Assembly: GCA_903838415.1 (NCBI GenBank)
Contig: CAILYI010000075.1
Location: 1 to 33,652 of the forward strand
Direction: 5' to 3'
From: an uncultured Anaerolineae bacterium
GTDB lineage: Bacteria > Chloroflexota > Anaerolineae > Anaerolineales > Villigracilaceae
DNA length: 33,652 nucleotides
In this document: in pieces, positions 1 to 7,643 of the stretch
How positions within the stretch are numbered: the stretch's first letter is position 1
How the letters are laid out: each line of letters starts with the position of its first letter
The notes under the pieces: generated by a model
The model's database searches: none
The model's input: only the letters and a program-made list of their open reading frames with translations
Told to the model about the DNA's origin: nothing
Position numbers and translations under genes: made by a program

Positions 1-87
1 GACAGAAGCAGTCAGCAAGAAATGAAGATTGTGCAATCTCTTGCCCTCAAGAAATATGGGATGGCTGCCAGCACCGCCGGGATGAAA

Positions 88-432
88 TCAGCCTTCACGC
101 GGGTTGACAATAATGCGATCAACTACCGCCTTTATGATACGTGGCTGAATATCAAACGGAACGTCCCCCAGAAATCCTGAAGCTTTTGCCTGTTCGGCGG
201 CCTTCAGGATTATCTGTTTCTGGACAGAAATATCATCTTCGGTGCGAACCTGCTCGCGCAAGCACTGCAACTCGGATGTTATCATCGCAACTGATTGCTT
301 TAGCTCCATACGTTTAGCAGCATATTCCATTTCATCAAATACCTCTGCCTTGTAGGCTCTCCATAGCTTATTTTCATCTTCGGCGAATTCCAGAAGCTGG
401 CGTTCCATGAAGTCGATCTGTTGATTTACGCT
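88..432 (-). pseudogene. Serine recombinase, C-terminal fragment (5' truncated)
   Basis: About 115 codons, reading leftwards to a TGA at 88-90. They match the C-terminal part of large serine recombinases: a coiled coil starting near NQQIDFMERQLLEF, then the typical spacer around VFDEMEYAAKR, a second helix (ITSELQCLREQV), and the closing segment FDIQPRIIKAVVDRIIVNPREG-like tail. The catalytic resolvase domain and zinc ribbon are absent. Recombinase-like sequence ends near 430, exactly where DnaB-like sequence starts on the other strand. The open frame continues to 645 but there is only antisense of the helicase. This is read as a broken remnant of an integrative element. The family call is from pattern recognition of the coiled-coil tail. 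Confidence 0.7.
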
Positions 433-435
433 CAC

Positions 436-1041
436 ATGGAAGATGCTGAACTGGTGGCGCGCATCCTGTCCGGCGAGTCTGGCTTGAGCGCCAATAAAAT
501 AACGGATGGCCTGTTTACTGGCGAAGGTGACTGGACGGTTTTTGTTCAAGCCCTGGATCGGGTGTCTTCGGTTGCTGGCCGGGTGGCCTATACTCTCAGT
601 CTGACACCCAGCAAAATGCGTGCCAAGGCGCACCGCATCCAACAAAAATTTGGCATGGATATGTTAATCGTGGATTACATCCAACTGATACGTGGGGATG
701 GTCGCTTTCAGAACCGCGAGCAGGAAGTGGCCGGCATTTCGCGCGAGCTTAAAATACTGGCTGGTGAATTGGGCATCCCCGTGCTGGCTGCTGCACAGTT
801 GAGCCGGGAGATCGAAAAGCGTCAGGATAAGCGCCCGCAACTCTCTGATCTGCGGGAGTCGGGCGCGCTCGAACAGGATAGCGCCGCGGTTATTTTCCTG
901 TGGCGAATGGACCGCTCCTCCAATACCACCAACGTCGATTTTGCCAAAAACCGTGGTGGTGCGGTTGGTTCGGTCGAATTGTTCTTTGATAAGGCCGTTA
1001 CGAAATTCCTTGGTTTTGAGAAAAAGGCTGATTCGTCATGA
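436..1041 (+). pseudogene. Replicative DNA helicase (DnaB-type), C-terminal fragment
   Basis: The frame shows DnaB core motifs without the N-terminal domain and Walker A. It begins at the position of the family's 'LEM...ELV.R' helix (MEDAELVARILSGES), followed by Walker B/H2 (MLIVDYIQLIRG), the H3 segment (GIPVLAAAQLSREIEKR), the SDLRESGALEQDSAAVIFLWR motif and the FAKNRGG H4 region. A full DnaB is about 450 residues and this piece is about 200, so the 5' half was lost where the recombinase fragment joins. An in-frame TTG at 421 and ATG at 436 could allow translation, but without Walker A it cannot be an active helicase. The downstream small gene overlaps its stop as ATGA at 1038, suggesting an ancestral dnaB plus small-gene operon. 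Confidence 0.8.
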
Positions 1042-1114
1042 CGACATTCGGGGAGATAATCTGCCTGAGGATGGCATTCGGCGGTGGAAAACAAAGCTCT
1101 TCAGAGCTGGCAAG

Positions 1115-1545
1115 ATGAAGCGGTCCGATCCAGTAGTGGATTTCAACGGCGTGGTGCTGGTAAATTCGCTGGAGATCGGAGCGGTCGTCTTGGATTCGCA
1201 GCGAGTTCCGTCGGTGCGCTTTGTGATCAAACAGTCCATGCAGCGTTATTGTCTGCTGGCGACAGGCCGACAATCTGTCGAAATCTACGCCTATGCCCAG
1301 GCTGCGCTCAAATTGGGATGGAGCGGGTTGGAAGCGCATGTCGTCGCGCTTCCTCGGCCCTCGAGCGCAGTGTGATTTTGGTGGTGGCCAGTGGTCAGGA
1401 TGGCGCAAGCGGGATTACCTGGCACACCGGTTCCGAACTATGGGCGGCCGCGGTTCAGATTTTTGTGGATGTTTTGAATGGCGCGCGCGCAATTACCCAG
1501 CCGCTGATCGAAACACCTTTTGCCGATTTGAATTTTGATGAGTAA
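1115..1545 (+). pseudogene. Frameshifted small gene, possible OB-fold/SSB-like protein
   Basis: From ATG 1115 one frame reads MKRSDPVVDFNGVVLVNS and continues to about 1350, where it stops at 1375. The adjacent frame continues sensibly (ERSVILVVASGQDGASG) to TAA at 1543-1545, so a one-base frameshift near 1340-1370 is likely. The first part aligns with the intact minus-strand gene at 23936-24388: VP..RF.I...MQ, then YAYAQAALKLG against FAYAEAARLLG. The strand pattern plus 'F.Y.A.A..LG' resembles single-strand-binding OB-fold proteins. The position behind a dnaB fragment fits, but the SSB link is only inferred. The original start may be the ATG at 1038 that overlaps the helicase stop, with further frameshifts. 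Confidence 0.5.
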
Positions 1546-1928
1546 CCAGTGCGCTCAAATTGGCGTGCTAATTTCAAGCCCCGTCTGTCACGCGCCTGGC
1601 CTGATGGGCTGCCGCGCCCTTTCCTTTTCGCTGGCTTTCGGCTTTTGATTGCCACGATCCAAGGCTATCTATTTAAAAACTGGTGCGCTGGCGCCCTGTT
1701 TTTCGGGTTTCAGCCCTCCGGTTCGCGGGAAGGCAGCTGGCTGGTTTTGGCAGTCAGTCGGCTACTGGCGCTGGCTTATTGTATTTCACTATTTACCTTG
1801 AACCCACCACCATCCACCTGACCGCCTTTGCTGGAAGTTGAAAATACTTCATCTTGTGCACTTGTCTCAGGCAGCTTGCTCTCGAAAATGAATTTGCGGG
1901 TATCAACAGAGAACCAGAGAATTGTCAC
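1546..1928. other. Intergenic, no gene recognised
   Basis: About 380 bases between the decayed replication genes and the DeoR promoter. Short open frames exist on both strands, but none has a recognisable motif, a ribosome binding site or a conserved-looking composition. It probably holds degraded sequence of the left-hand element. Confidence 0.4.
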
Positions 1929-1957
1929 TTGACAAGCAAACATTAAAGATGTACTAT
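1929..1957 (+). promoter_or_regulatory. Sigma70-type promoter of the deoR-family gene
   Basis: TTGACA at 1929-1934 and TACTAT at 1952-1957 are separated by 17 bases. Transcription should start near 1964, about 26 bases before the regulator's ATG at 1990. A second TTGACA lies at 1959-1964, within the initially transcribed region. Confidence 0.7.
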
Positions 1958-1988
1958 ATTGACATAAATAACGTTTGAAGCGAACATA
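1935..1988 (+). promoter_or_regulatory. Putative DeoR-family operator half-sites
   Basis: Two direct copies of AGCRAACATW occur. AGCAAACATT at 1935-1944 lies between -35 and -10, and AGCGAACATA at 1979-1988 lies just before the start codon. The second closely resembles the GlpR half-site AWCGAACATW known for the DeoR family. A similar core in the opposite orientation, AATGTTTG, lies at 3821-3828 upstream of the sugar-binding protein gene. Autoregulation of the regulator and control of the transporter are inferred. Confidence 0.45.
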
Positions 1989-1989
1989 A

Positions 1990-2778
1990 ATGAACAATCT
2001 TGAGCAACGCCACCGGTTTATTATCGAACAGATAGAAGAGAGAGGCTCGGTCAATGTGATTGAGCTGGCTGAGTCTCTCGATGTGTCTGACATGACGATC
2101 CGGCGTGATTTGACTGAGTTGGAGAAGGCAGGCAATATTCGCCGAATTCATGGTGGGGCGGTCAGTATCCGCGGGCGGAGCTTCGAACCTCCACTAGCCT
2201 TGCGTAGTGCTGAGAATCTCAGCGTCAAGCAAATGCTTGGCAAGTACGCTTCCAAAATGATGACGGAAGGTGACAGCGTTGCTCTGGACGTGGGTTCAAC
2301 AATTTACGAATTGGCAGTGAATTTAAACGAGATAAGTAACATTACCATCATTACACCGAGTATTCCAATTGCCAGCCTGTTTTTTGCTCGCTCGGATATT
2401 CGCTTGATTTTGCCAGGCGGAATTGTTCGCCCGGGCGAGACCTCCATGATCGGAGATCTGGCACGCAGGAACCTTGAAATTCTGTACGTAGATCGGTTGT
2501 TCCTGGGTGTGGGTGCGGTGGATGCTCATGCTGGCTTGACTGAATACAATATGGATGATGCCGCTGTCAAACAAGCCATGATCAAAAATGCCAAAGAGAT
2601 CATCGTAGTAGCCGACGCCAGTAAGCTCCAAAAAATCGCCTTTGCCTTTGTCGCGCCTTTTACTGTGTTGCACCATTTCATCACCAATGAAGAACCACCC
2701 AAAGAATTGATTGCTTCCTTGAAAAGCAGCGGTGTAACTATCCACGTTGTCACAGACAACGATGTACGAGTGTTTTAG
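1990..2778 (+). CDS. DeoR-family transcriptional regulator of the sugar locus
   Basis: 262 residues, the usual length for the family. The N-terminal winged helix-turn-helix covers roughly residues 5-57, with the family signature VIELAESLDVSDMTIRRDL followed by RIHGGAV. The C-terminal DeoRC effector domain (about 75-235) has the diagnostic patterns MMTEGDSVALDVGST and DRLFLGVGAVDAHAGL. DeoR proteins usually repress sugar catabolic operons and release DNA on binding a phosphorylated sugar. It is first in a same-strand sugar locus. Repeats resembling GlpR half-sites flank its promoter, and another lies before the binding-protein gene, so local control is probable. The effector is unknown. Confidence 0.93.
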   Translation: MNNLEQRHRFIIEQIEERGSVNVIELAESLDVSDMTIRRDLTELEKAGNIRRIHGGAVSIRGRSFEPPLALRSAENLSVKQMLGKYASKMMTEGDSVALDVGSTIYELAVNLNEISNITIITPSIPIASLFFARSDIRLILPGGIVRPGETSMIGDLARRNLEILYVDRLFLGVGAVDAHAGLTEYNMDDAAVKQAMIKNAKEIIVVADASKLQKIAFAFVAPFTVLHHFITNEEPPKELIASLKSSGVTIHVVTDNDVRVF

Positions 2779-2834
2779 CGGTAGTACCAATCCCAAATTT
2801 TATCCATTAGCAGCAATAAATCTATTAATTTCTG

Positions 2835-2858
2835 GTGCTGACTGCTCCTGGGCAGCAC
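2835..2858 (+). terminator. Weak hairpin after the regulator gene
   Basis: GTGCTG (2835-2840) pairs with CAGCAC (2853-2858) over a 12-base loop. The following TGTAGTTTCATTT is only mildly U-rich. It may partly terminate the regulator transcript ahead of the BtpA gene. Confidence 0.3.
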
Positions 2859-2931
2859 TGTAGTTTCATTTACCTGTTTTTGGGTTTTGTGTGCTGGCTA
2901 ATAGACATTTTAGCATCACAAGGAGAGTGAT

Positions 2932-3753
2932 ATGAATTGGATCAAAGATATTTTTGGCACGAATAAGCCTGTCATCGCTATGTGCCACCTCGAAGCTCTG
3001 CCGGGTGATCCGGCCTATGATGCAAAAAAAGGGATGGGGTGGATTGTTGAGCAGGCGCGCAAGGATATGCTTGCGCTACAGGAAGGTGGAGTGGATGCGA
3101 TCATGTTTTCAAACGAACGCAGCCTGCCATATCTTACTAAGGTGGAGCCGATAACCACCATCAGCATGGCGCGTGTGATCGCAGAAATTTCTGGAGAATT
3201 GAGCATCCCTTACGGCGTAAACGTGCTTTGGGATGCGACGGCTTCCATTGATCTGGCGGTAGCCACGGGCGCGAAATTTGTGCGCGAGATATTTACTGGT
3301 GTGTATGCCAGTGATTTTGGCATGTGGAACACCAACTGTGGTGATGTCATCCGCCACCAACATGCTATCCATGGTGAAAATGTGCGCCTGTTATTTAATA
3401 TTCTGCCTGAAGCTTCAACCTATTTAGCAGAACGCGGCATTGCCAACATCGCCCGCTCGACAGTCTTTAATACTCAACCGGATGGGTTGTGCGTTTCTGG
3501 GAACACGGCTGGTATTGAAACGGATATTCAAGCACTCAGGGTCGTCAAGGATGCTGTTCCAGAAACGCCAGTATTCGCAAATACTGGCGTCCGCCTCGAC
3601 ACTATCGAGGCTCACCTGGGTATTGCCGATGGCGCAGTCACGGGCACAACTTTTAAACGTGACGGTTATATCTGGAATGAGGTAGATGTCCAACGAGTAA
3701 AGGAATTCATGGCTCGCGTAAAGGAATTTCGGGCTGGTGTAACGGTACACTGA
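2932..3753 (+). CDS. BtpA/SgcQ-family TIM-barrel protein
   Basis: 273 residues, full length for the BtpA family. Characteristic segments are KPVIAMCHLEALPGDP at the N-terminus, GVDAIMFSNERSLPY (about 54-68), a YGVNVLWDA strand, FVREIFTGVY, and the C-terminal VFANTGVRLDT...GAVTGTTFKRDG phosphate-binding-like loop. BtpA was named for photosystem I biogenesis in cyanobacteria. Most bacterial members, including E. coli SgcQ, lie in sugar operons and their reaction is not established. The start follows AAGGAG at a good distance. Position between a DeoR regulator and a sugar ABC importer suggests a role in metabolism of the imported compound. Confidence 0.88.
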   Translation: MNWIKDIFGTNKPVIAMCHLEALPGDPAYDAKKGMGWIVEQARKDMLALQEGGVDAIMFSNERSLPYLTKVEPITTISMARVIAEISGELSIPYGVNVLWDATASIDLAVATGAKFVREIFTGVYASDFGMWNTNCGDVIRHQHAIHGENVRLLFNILPEASTYLAERGIANIARSTVFNTQPDGLCVSGNTAGIETDIQALRVVKDAVPETPVFANTGVRLDTIEAHLGIADGAVTGTTFKRDGYIWNEVDVQRVKEFMARVKEFRAGVTVH

Positions 3754-3886
3754 CATTATGAGCTTACCGCTGTAAGCGAAAGGAGGATTCCCTTCCCAAA
3801 AAAAAGACTACCTTCGGCTAAATGTTTGGATCATGATCGTGTACGTTTTGTCACCTAATCGAATCAAGATAGAAGGAGAACGAAAC

Positions 3887-4993
3887 ATGAAAAAGAGCCT
3901 GTCATTTGTGTTTGTTTTGATAATCATGGCGCTGGTTGTAAGTTCCTGCGCTCCCGCAGCACCTGCAGCCACCAAAGCACCTGCTGCCGCACCCGCGGCT
4001 ACTGAAGCACCGGCTGCTGCCGCACCCGCGGCCACTGAAGTGCCTGCCGCTGCCGCACCCGCTCAGGGCGAAATTGTGATCGCCACGGTTGTGAAGTCAA
4101 TTGCCTTTAACTGGTTCAAGCGTATGGAAACCGGTGTTCTTCAGTTTGGCAAGGATAAGGGCGTCAAGACTTTCATGGAAGGTCCCGCCCAGGTTGATTC
4201 AGCCGCCCAGGTGGCGATGCTTGAAGACCTGATTGCCCAGGGAGTCCAGGGTATTGTCAATGTTCCTTACGGCGTACCTGAAAACGAACCCGCTCAAAAG
4301 AAGGCCATTGATGCTGGTATCTTCGTCGTCGGCCATGAAGCTGCCACTGCTAAAGCGGGCACTTTGAACTACGATGTGGAAGCTTTTGACAACTGCTCTT
4401 ACGGCGAAGAAATGCTAAAAGAAATGGCAAAGCGCATGAATGAAGAAGGTCAGTACATCCAATTCGTCGGATCTCTGACCAACGCTTCGCACGTCGAGTG
4501 GATGGATTGCGCCAAGGCTTACGCCGAAAAGAATTTCCCCAAACTCGAATTTGTGGCTCGCTATGAATCCAAAGAAGACACGGAAGTTGCTTACAATACC
4601 ATGAAAGACGTCCTCAAAACCCACCCGGATGTGAAGGGTGTCTTGGGTGCTGCTGCAGGTGATGTTGTGGGTGCAGGCCGTGCGATTGAAGAAGCCAAAC
4701 TGTCCGACAAGACAGCCGTGGTTGGGACCAGCATTCCGTCCTATGCGAGCGAGCTGCTTAAGACCGGCGCTGTTGATCTGGCCATGTGTTGGGATCCGGC
4801 TACCGCAGGTTACGCTGGTAACCAGGTTATCCTGATGCTGATCAATAAGCAAGAGATCAAGGATGGTATGGATCTGGGCGTGCCCGGTTATGAGAAGATT
4901 AAATTGGTCACGGGCGTAAACGGCGTGCCAGTTATCTATGGCTCTGCATGGATCAAGATCGACGCCACCAATATGGGCGATTACCCGTTCTAA
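3887..4993 (+). CDS. Sugar ABC transporter substrate-binding lipoprotein
   Basis: The start at 3887 is preceded by AAGGAG; the open frame extends further upstream but lacks a signal. The 368-residue protein has a signal peptide ending in a lipobox (VVSSC, Cys21), so it is lipid-anchored outside the cytoplasmic membrane. An Ala/Pro/Thr repeat linker (about 22-58) follows, then an RbsB-like type I periplasmic-binding domain beginning EIVIATVVKSIAFNWFKRME. Typical features are the repeated 'LI.QGV.GI' first lobe, AAAGDVVGAGRAIEEA in the second lobe, and a hinge return near the end. Linkers of this type are common in Chloroflexota. It should deliver a sugar, probably a pentose or related polyol, to the importer encoded downstream. 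Ligand identity cannot be read from the sequence. Confidence 0.9.
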   Translation: MKKSLSFVFVLIIMALVVSSCAPAAPAATKAPAAAPAATEAPAAAAPAATEVPAAAAPAQGEIVIATVVKSIAFNWFKRMETGVLQFGKDKGVKTFMEGPAQVDSAAQVAMLEDLIAQGVQGIVNVPYGVPENEPAQKKAIDAGIFVVGHEAATAKAGTLNYDVEAFDNCSYGEEMLKEMAKRMNEEGQYIQFVGSLTNASHVEWMDCAKAYAEKNFPKLEFVARYESKEDTEVAYNTMKDVLKTHPDVKGVLGAAAGDVVGAGRAIEEAKLSDKTAVVGTSIPSYASELLKTGAVDLAMCWDPATAGYAGNQVILMLINKQEIKDGMDLGVPGYEKIKLVTGVNGVPVIYGSAWIKIDATNMGDYPF

Positions 4994-5012
4994 GAATTCA
5001 AATCTACAATCT

Positions 5013-5046
5013 GAAAGGGGCGGCTGCCTGGCAGCCGCCCGCTTTC
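5013..5046 (+). terminator. Strong intercistronic hairpin
   Basis: GGGCGGCTGCC (5018-5028) and GGCAGCCGCCC (5030-5040) pair perfectly, and GAAAG/CTTTC extend the outside with one bulge. There is no U-run after it. Placed between the binding protein and the ATPase, it probably acts as a partial terminator or 3' stabiliser, keeping binding-protein mRNA in excess. That arrangement is common in ABC sugar operons. Confidence 0.55.
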
Positions 5047-5077
5047 AATCCTGCGGTCTGCAGAAAGTGGACTAGCC

Positions 5078-6583
5078 ATGACAGAAGAAATCCTGCGCGT
5101 TGAAAACATTAGCAAACGATTTGGTGGGGTTATTGCACTGGACAAGGTCAGCCTATCGATCAACAAAGGCGAAACATGCTGTTTGGTCGGTGAAAACGGT
5201 TCAGGTAAATCCACCATTATTAAGATTGTTTCGGGGGTATATACACCGGACGAAGGCGATATCTACATAAACGGTCGTCATTATAAAAAATTATCCCCGA
5301 TCGAATCCATCCAGGAAGGCATCCAGGTAATTTACCAGGACTTTTCGCTTTTCCCCAACCTGACCGTAGCAGAAAATATTGCTCTAAATCAGCAACTTGC
5401 GGCGGGCAAGCACCTGGTGAGTTGGAAGGAAATGTACAGAGTCGCAGAAGAAGGGTTAGCCAAGATCAATATATCGTTACCCCTCGATGCGATTGTTAAT
5501 ACTCTGTCGACAGCCGACCGACAGCTGATCGCGATCACCAAAGCCTTGCTGGCAAACGCGAGCACAATCATCATGGATGAACCAACCACGGCGCTGACCC
5601 AGAAAGAAGTTTCATCACTGTTCAAGATCATCGCAGAGATAAAGTCTCGTGGCATTTCAACGCTCTTCGTCAGCCATAAACTTAACGAAGTCACCGAAAT
5701 TGCAGATCGAACGATTATCTTCCGTAATGGACAGGTCGTCATGGATCAGGCTTCCAAGGGCTTGAATGTTCATGATATGGAATTTTCCATGACCGGGCGC
5801 CGCCTGGACCCGGGCGCGATCCAATTCAACACGGTGGACAAAAGCGCGACTGCCTTGTTACGCGTAGAAAAGCTAAGCCTGGAGCGTGGTTTCTTTGACA
5901 TCTCTTTTGACCTGATGCCGCAAGAGATATTGGGGATTACTGGTTTGCTCGGTTCAGGGCGCACCGAGCTGGCCCATGCTATCTTTGGTGAGCTCCCTGC
6001 GCACTCTGGCAAGATCTTTGTTGAAGGCAAGGAAGTTCATATGCGCGGAATCCAGGATGCGGTCGAGAATGGCATCGCTTACGTCCCGGATGACCGGGTG
6101 CGTGAAGGTTTGTTCCTGGATCACACAATTACGAATAATGTTGTGGCTGGAGTGATCGACCGGCTGACCAGCAAGTTCAACTTCCTCAACCCGACGCTGA
6201 TTCAGGCTGAAGGGAAGAACTGGATCAAAACGTTGGATATTAAAACTCCTTCAGGCGACTTGCCAGTCAAAAGCCTTTCGGGCGGCAACCAACAAAGGGT
6301 GGTGTTGGCCAAATGGTTGGCGAGCAAACCGAAGATATTAATCCTGAATGGCCCCACGGTCGGAGTGGATGTCGGCTCAAAGGCTGAAATTCATGAATTG
6401 ATCCGTACCCTGGCTCACCAGGGATTGGGTATCCTGCTGATCTCGGATGATATTCCGGAATTAATGAGCACCTGCCATCGCATACTACTGATGCGGAATG
6501 GGCGGATTGTCGAAGAGTTCAAGCGTGAAGAACTCACGGAAAATCTGCTAAATATAAAACTGGTTGGCGCCGAAAGCCGCTAG
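5078..6583 (+). CDS. Sugar ABC transporter ATP-binding protein, two NBDs (RbsA/MglA type)
   Basis: 501 residues with two nucleotide-binding domains, as in RbsA/MglA. NBD1 has Walker A GENGSGKST (38-46), a variant signature LSTADRQ (143-149) and an intact Walker B IIMDEPTT (164-171). NBD2 has the usual degenerate Walker A GLLGSGRTE (289-297) and signature LSGGNQQ (400-406). Its Walker B reads LILNGPT (421-427), so both the Mg-binding Asp and the catalytic Glu are replaced (N424, G425). ISDD (455-458) stands in the switch region. ATP hydrolysis should therefore rely on one site. The same LNGPT variant is, as I recall, shared by a subfamily of sugar importers, so it is probably not damage. It lies 18 bp upstream of the first permease gene. 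Confidence 0.93.
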   Translation: MTEEILRVENISKRFGGVIALDKVSLSINKGETCCLVGENGSGKSTIIKIVSGVYTPDEGDIYINGRHYKKLSPIESIQEGIQVIYQDFSLFPNLTVAENIALNQQLAAGKHLVSWKEMYRVAEEGLAKINISLPLDAIVNTLSTADRQLIAITKALLANASTIIMDEPTTALTQKEVSSLFKIIAEIKSRGISTLFVSHKLNEVTEIADRTIIFRNGQVVMDQASKGLNVHDMEFSMTGRRLDPGAIQFNTVDKSATALLRVEKLSLERGFFDISFDLMPQEILGITGLLGSGRTELAHAIFGELPAHSGKIFVEGKEVHMRGIQDAVENGIAYVPDDRVREGLFLDHTITNNVVAGVIDRLTSKFNFLNPTLIQAEGKNWIKTLDIKTPSGDLPVKSLSGGNQQRVVLAKWLASKPKILILNGPTVGVDVGSKAEIHELIRTLAHQGLGILLISDDIPELMSTCHRILLMRNGRIVEEFKREELTENLLNIKLVGAESR

Positions 6584-6601
6584 CAAGAGGAAGGGTCTCC
6601 T

Positions 6602-7630
6602 ATGCTAAATAAGATTGTAAAGACCAATGAATTTATGGTTCTCTTGATCTTGATCGCCTTGTCAGCGATTGTTGGCTCGATCAACCCGGCATTTTTCTCG
6701 ATATCTACGGTATTCGATACGCTGCGCGCCTCGATCGTATATTTCATCATGGCTTTTGGCCTCCTGCCGATTGTGATCATGGGTGGCGTGGATATCTCTT
6801 TTGTCGCCATCGCTGCGGTGACATCGTATGCAGCTCATATGATCTTCCTTGGCAAGGATTATCAGGGCAGCATCCTGGTGTATTTCCTGATTGGTTGCGG
6901 GCTGGGCATTTTAATGGGATTATTGAATGGCTTTCTGGTAACGCGTTTCAAGCTGCCCATCTTTGATGTGTCTCTGGCAACCTACACAATGTGGTACGGT
7001 TTCAACCTCTTTTTCATTGGCGCGACGGCCAACTTTGATATGCCAAAGAGCGCGATTGGCTATTACTCCAATTTTTTGATCACCGCCAAGGATCCCTTCG
7101 TAGGCGAAACCGGTTTGCATATTTCGATCCTTTATGCGCTGGCCATCGGCTTGTTTGTGTGGTGGTTCCTCAAATACACAACGATTGGGCGTGGGGTATA
7201 TGCCATCGGTGGCAATCGCGATGTTGCTATTCGTTCCGGGTTTAATGTCAAGCGAATCATGCTGATCATGTTTGCCATGATGGGGTTTATGGCTGCCATA
7301 GCTGGTGTGACCCAGGCGTTTTTGAGCCGTAACTTTAACCCTGTCATCTTCATCAATCAGCCGTTGGATGTGTTGGCTGCGGTTATTCTGGGTGGGGCGG
7401 CCATTACTGGAGGTCGTGGTACTGTGATCGGGACCGTGCTTGGCGTACTGCTGATCCAGGTGATCAATCGGGCATTGATTTTGGTAGGTATTCCCGTGGA
7501 GTGGCAGCGCCTGGTGGTGGGAGTCATCTTGATCCTGTTCACATCTATCCCGGCCATCCGCGAGCGACGCAATCGGCGCGTGGGTCACACGACTGAGTTA
7601 ATCGACGCCAGAGCCCAGAAATCTGTATAA
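6602..7630 (+). CDS. Sugar ABC transporter permease (RbsC family), first subunit
   Basis: 342 residues, strongly hydrophobic, with about nine or ten membrane segments; the first is near residues 12-32. The conserved family segments are present: GGVDISFVAIAAVTSY after the second helix, and GGAAITGGRGTVIGTVLG near residues 260-280, the RbsC-type cytoplasmic loop thought to contact the ATPase. The C-terminus is cytoplasmic and basic (RERRNRR). GGAAGG-like spacing before the ATG gives a plausible ribosome site. It is followed after 13 bp by a second permease, implying a heterodimeric pore. Confidence 0.93.
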   Translation: MLNKIVKTNEFMVLLILIALSAIVGSINPAFFSISTVFDTLRASIVYFIMAFGLLPIVIMGGVDISFVAIAAVTSYAAHMIFLGKDYQGSILVYFLIGCGLGILMGLLNGFLVTRFKLPIFDVSLATYTMWYGFNLFFIGATANFDMPKSAIGYYSNFLITAKDPFVGETGLHISILYALAIGLFVWWFLKYTTIGRGVYAIGGNRDVAIRSGFNVKRIMLIMFAMMGFMAAIAGVTQAFLSRNFNPVIFINQPLDVLAAVILGGAAITGGRGTVIGTVLGVLLIQVINRALILVGIPVEWQRLVVGVILILFTSIPAIRERRNRRVGHTTELIDARAQKSV

Positions 7631-7643
7631 AACGGTGGAGATC

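Noticed and set aside
22..180. Plus-strand frame of 52 codons starting MKIVQSLALKKYG
   Set aside because: It overlaps the clearer recombinase tail on the other strand from base 88, and no family or ribosome site supports it.
1549..1821. Plus-strand 90-codon frame with hydrophobic segments
   Set aside because: No start signal or motif, and composition looks like out-of-frame sequence; treated as intergenic.
3960..4065. Short repeats of Ala/Pro codons, considered as a DNA repeat element
   Set aside because: They encode the low-complexity linker of the binding lipoprotein; an ordinary coding repeat.
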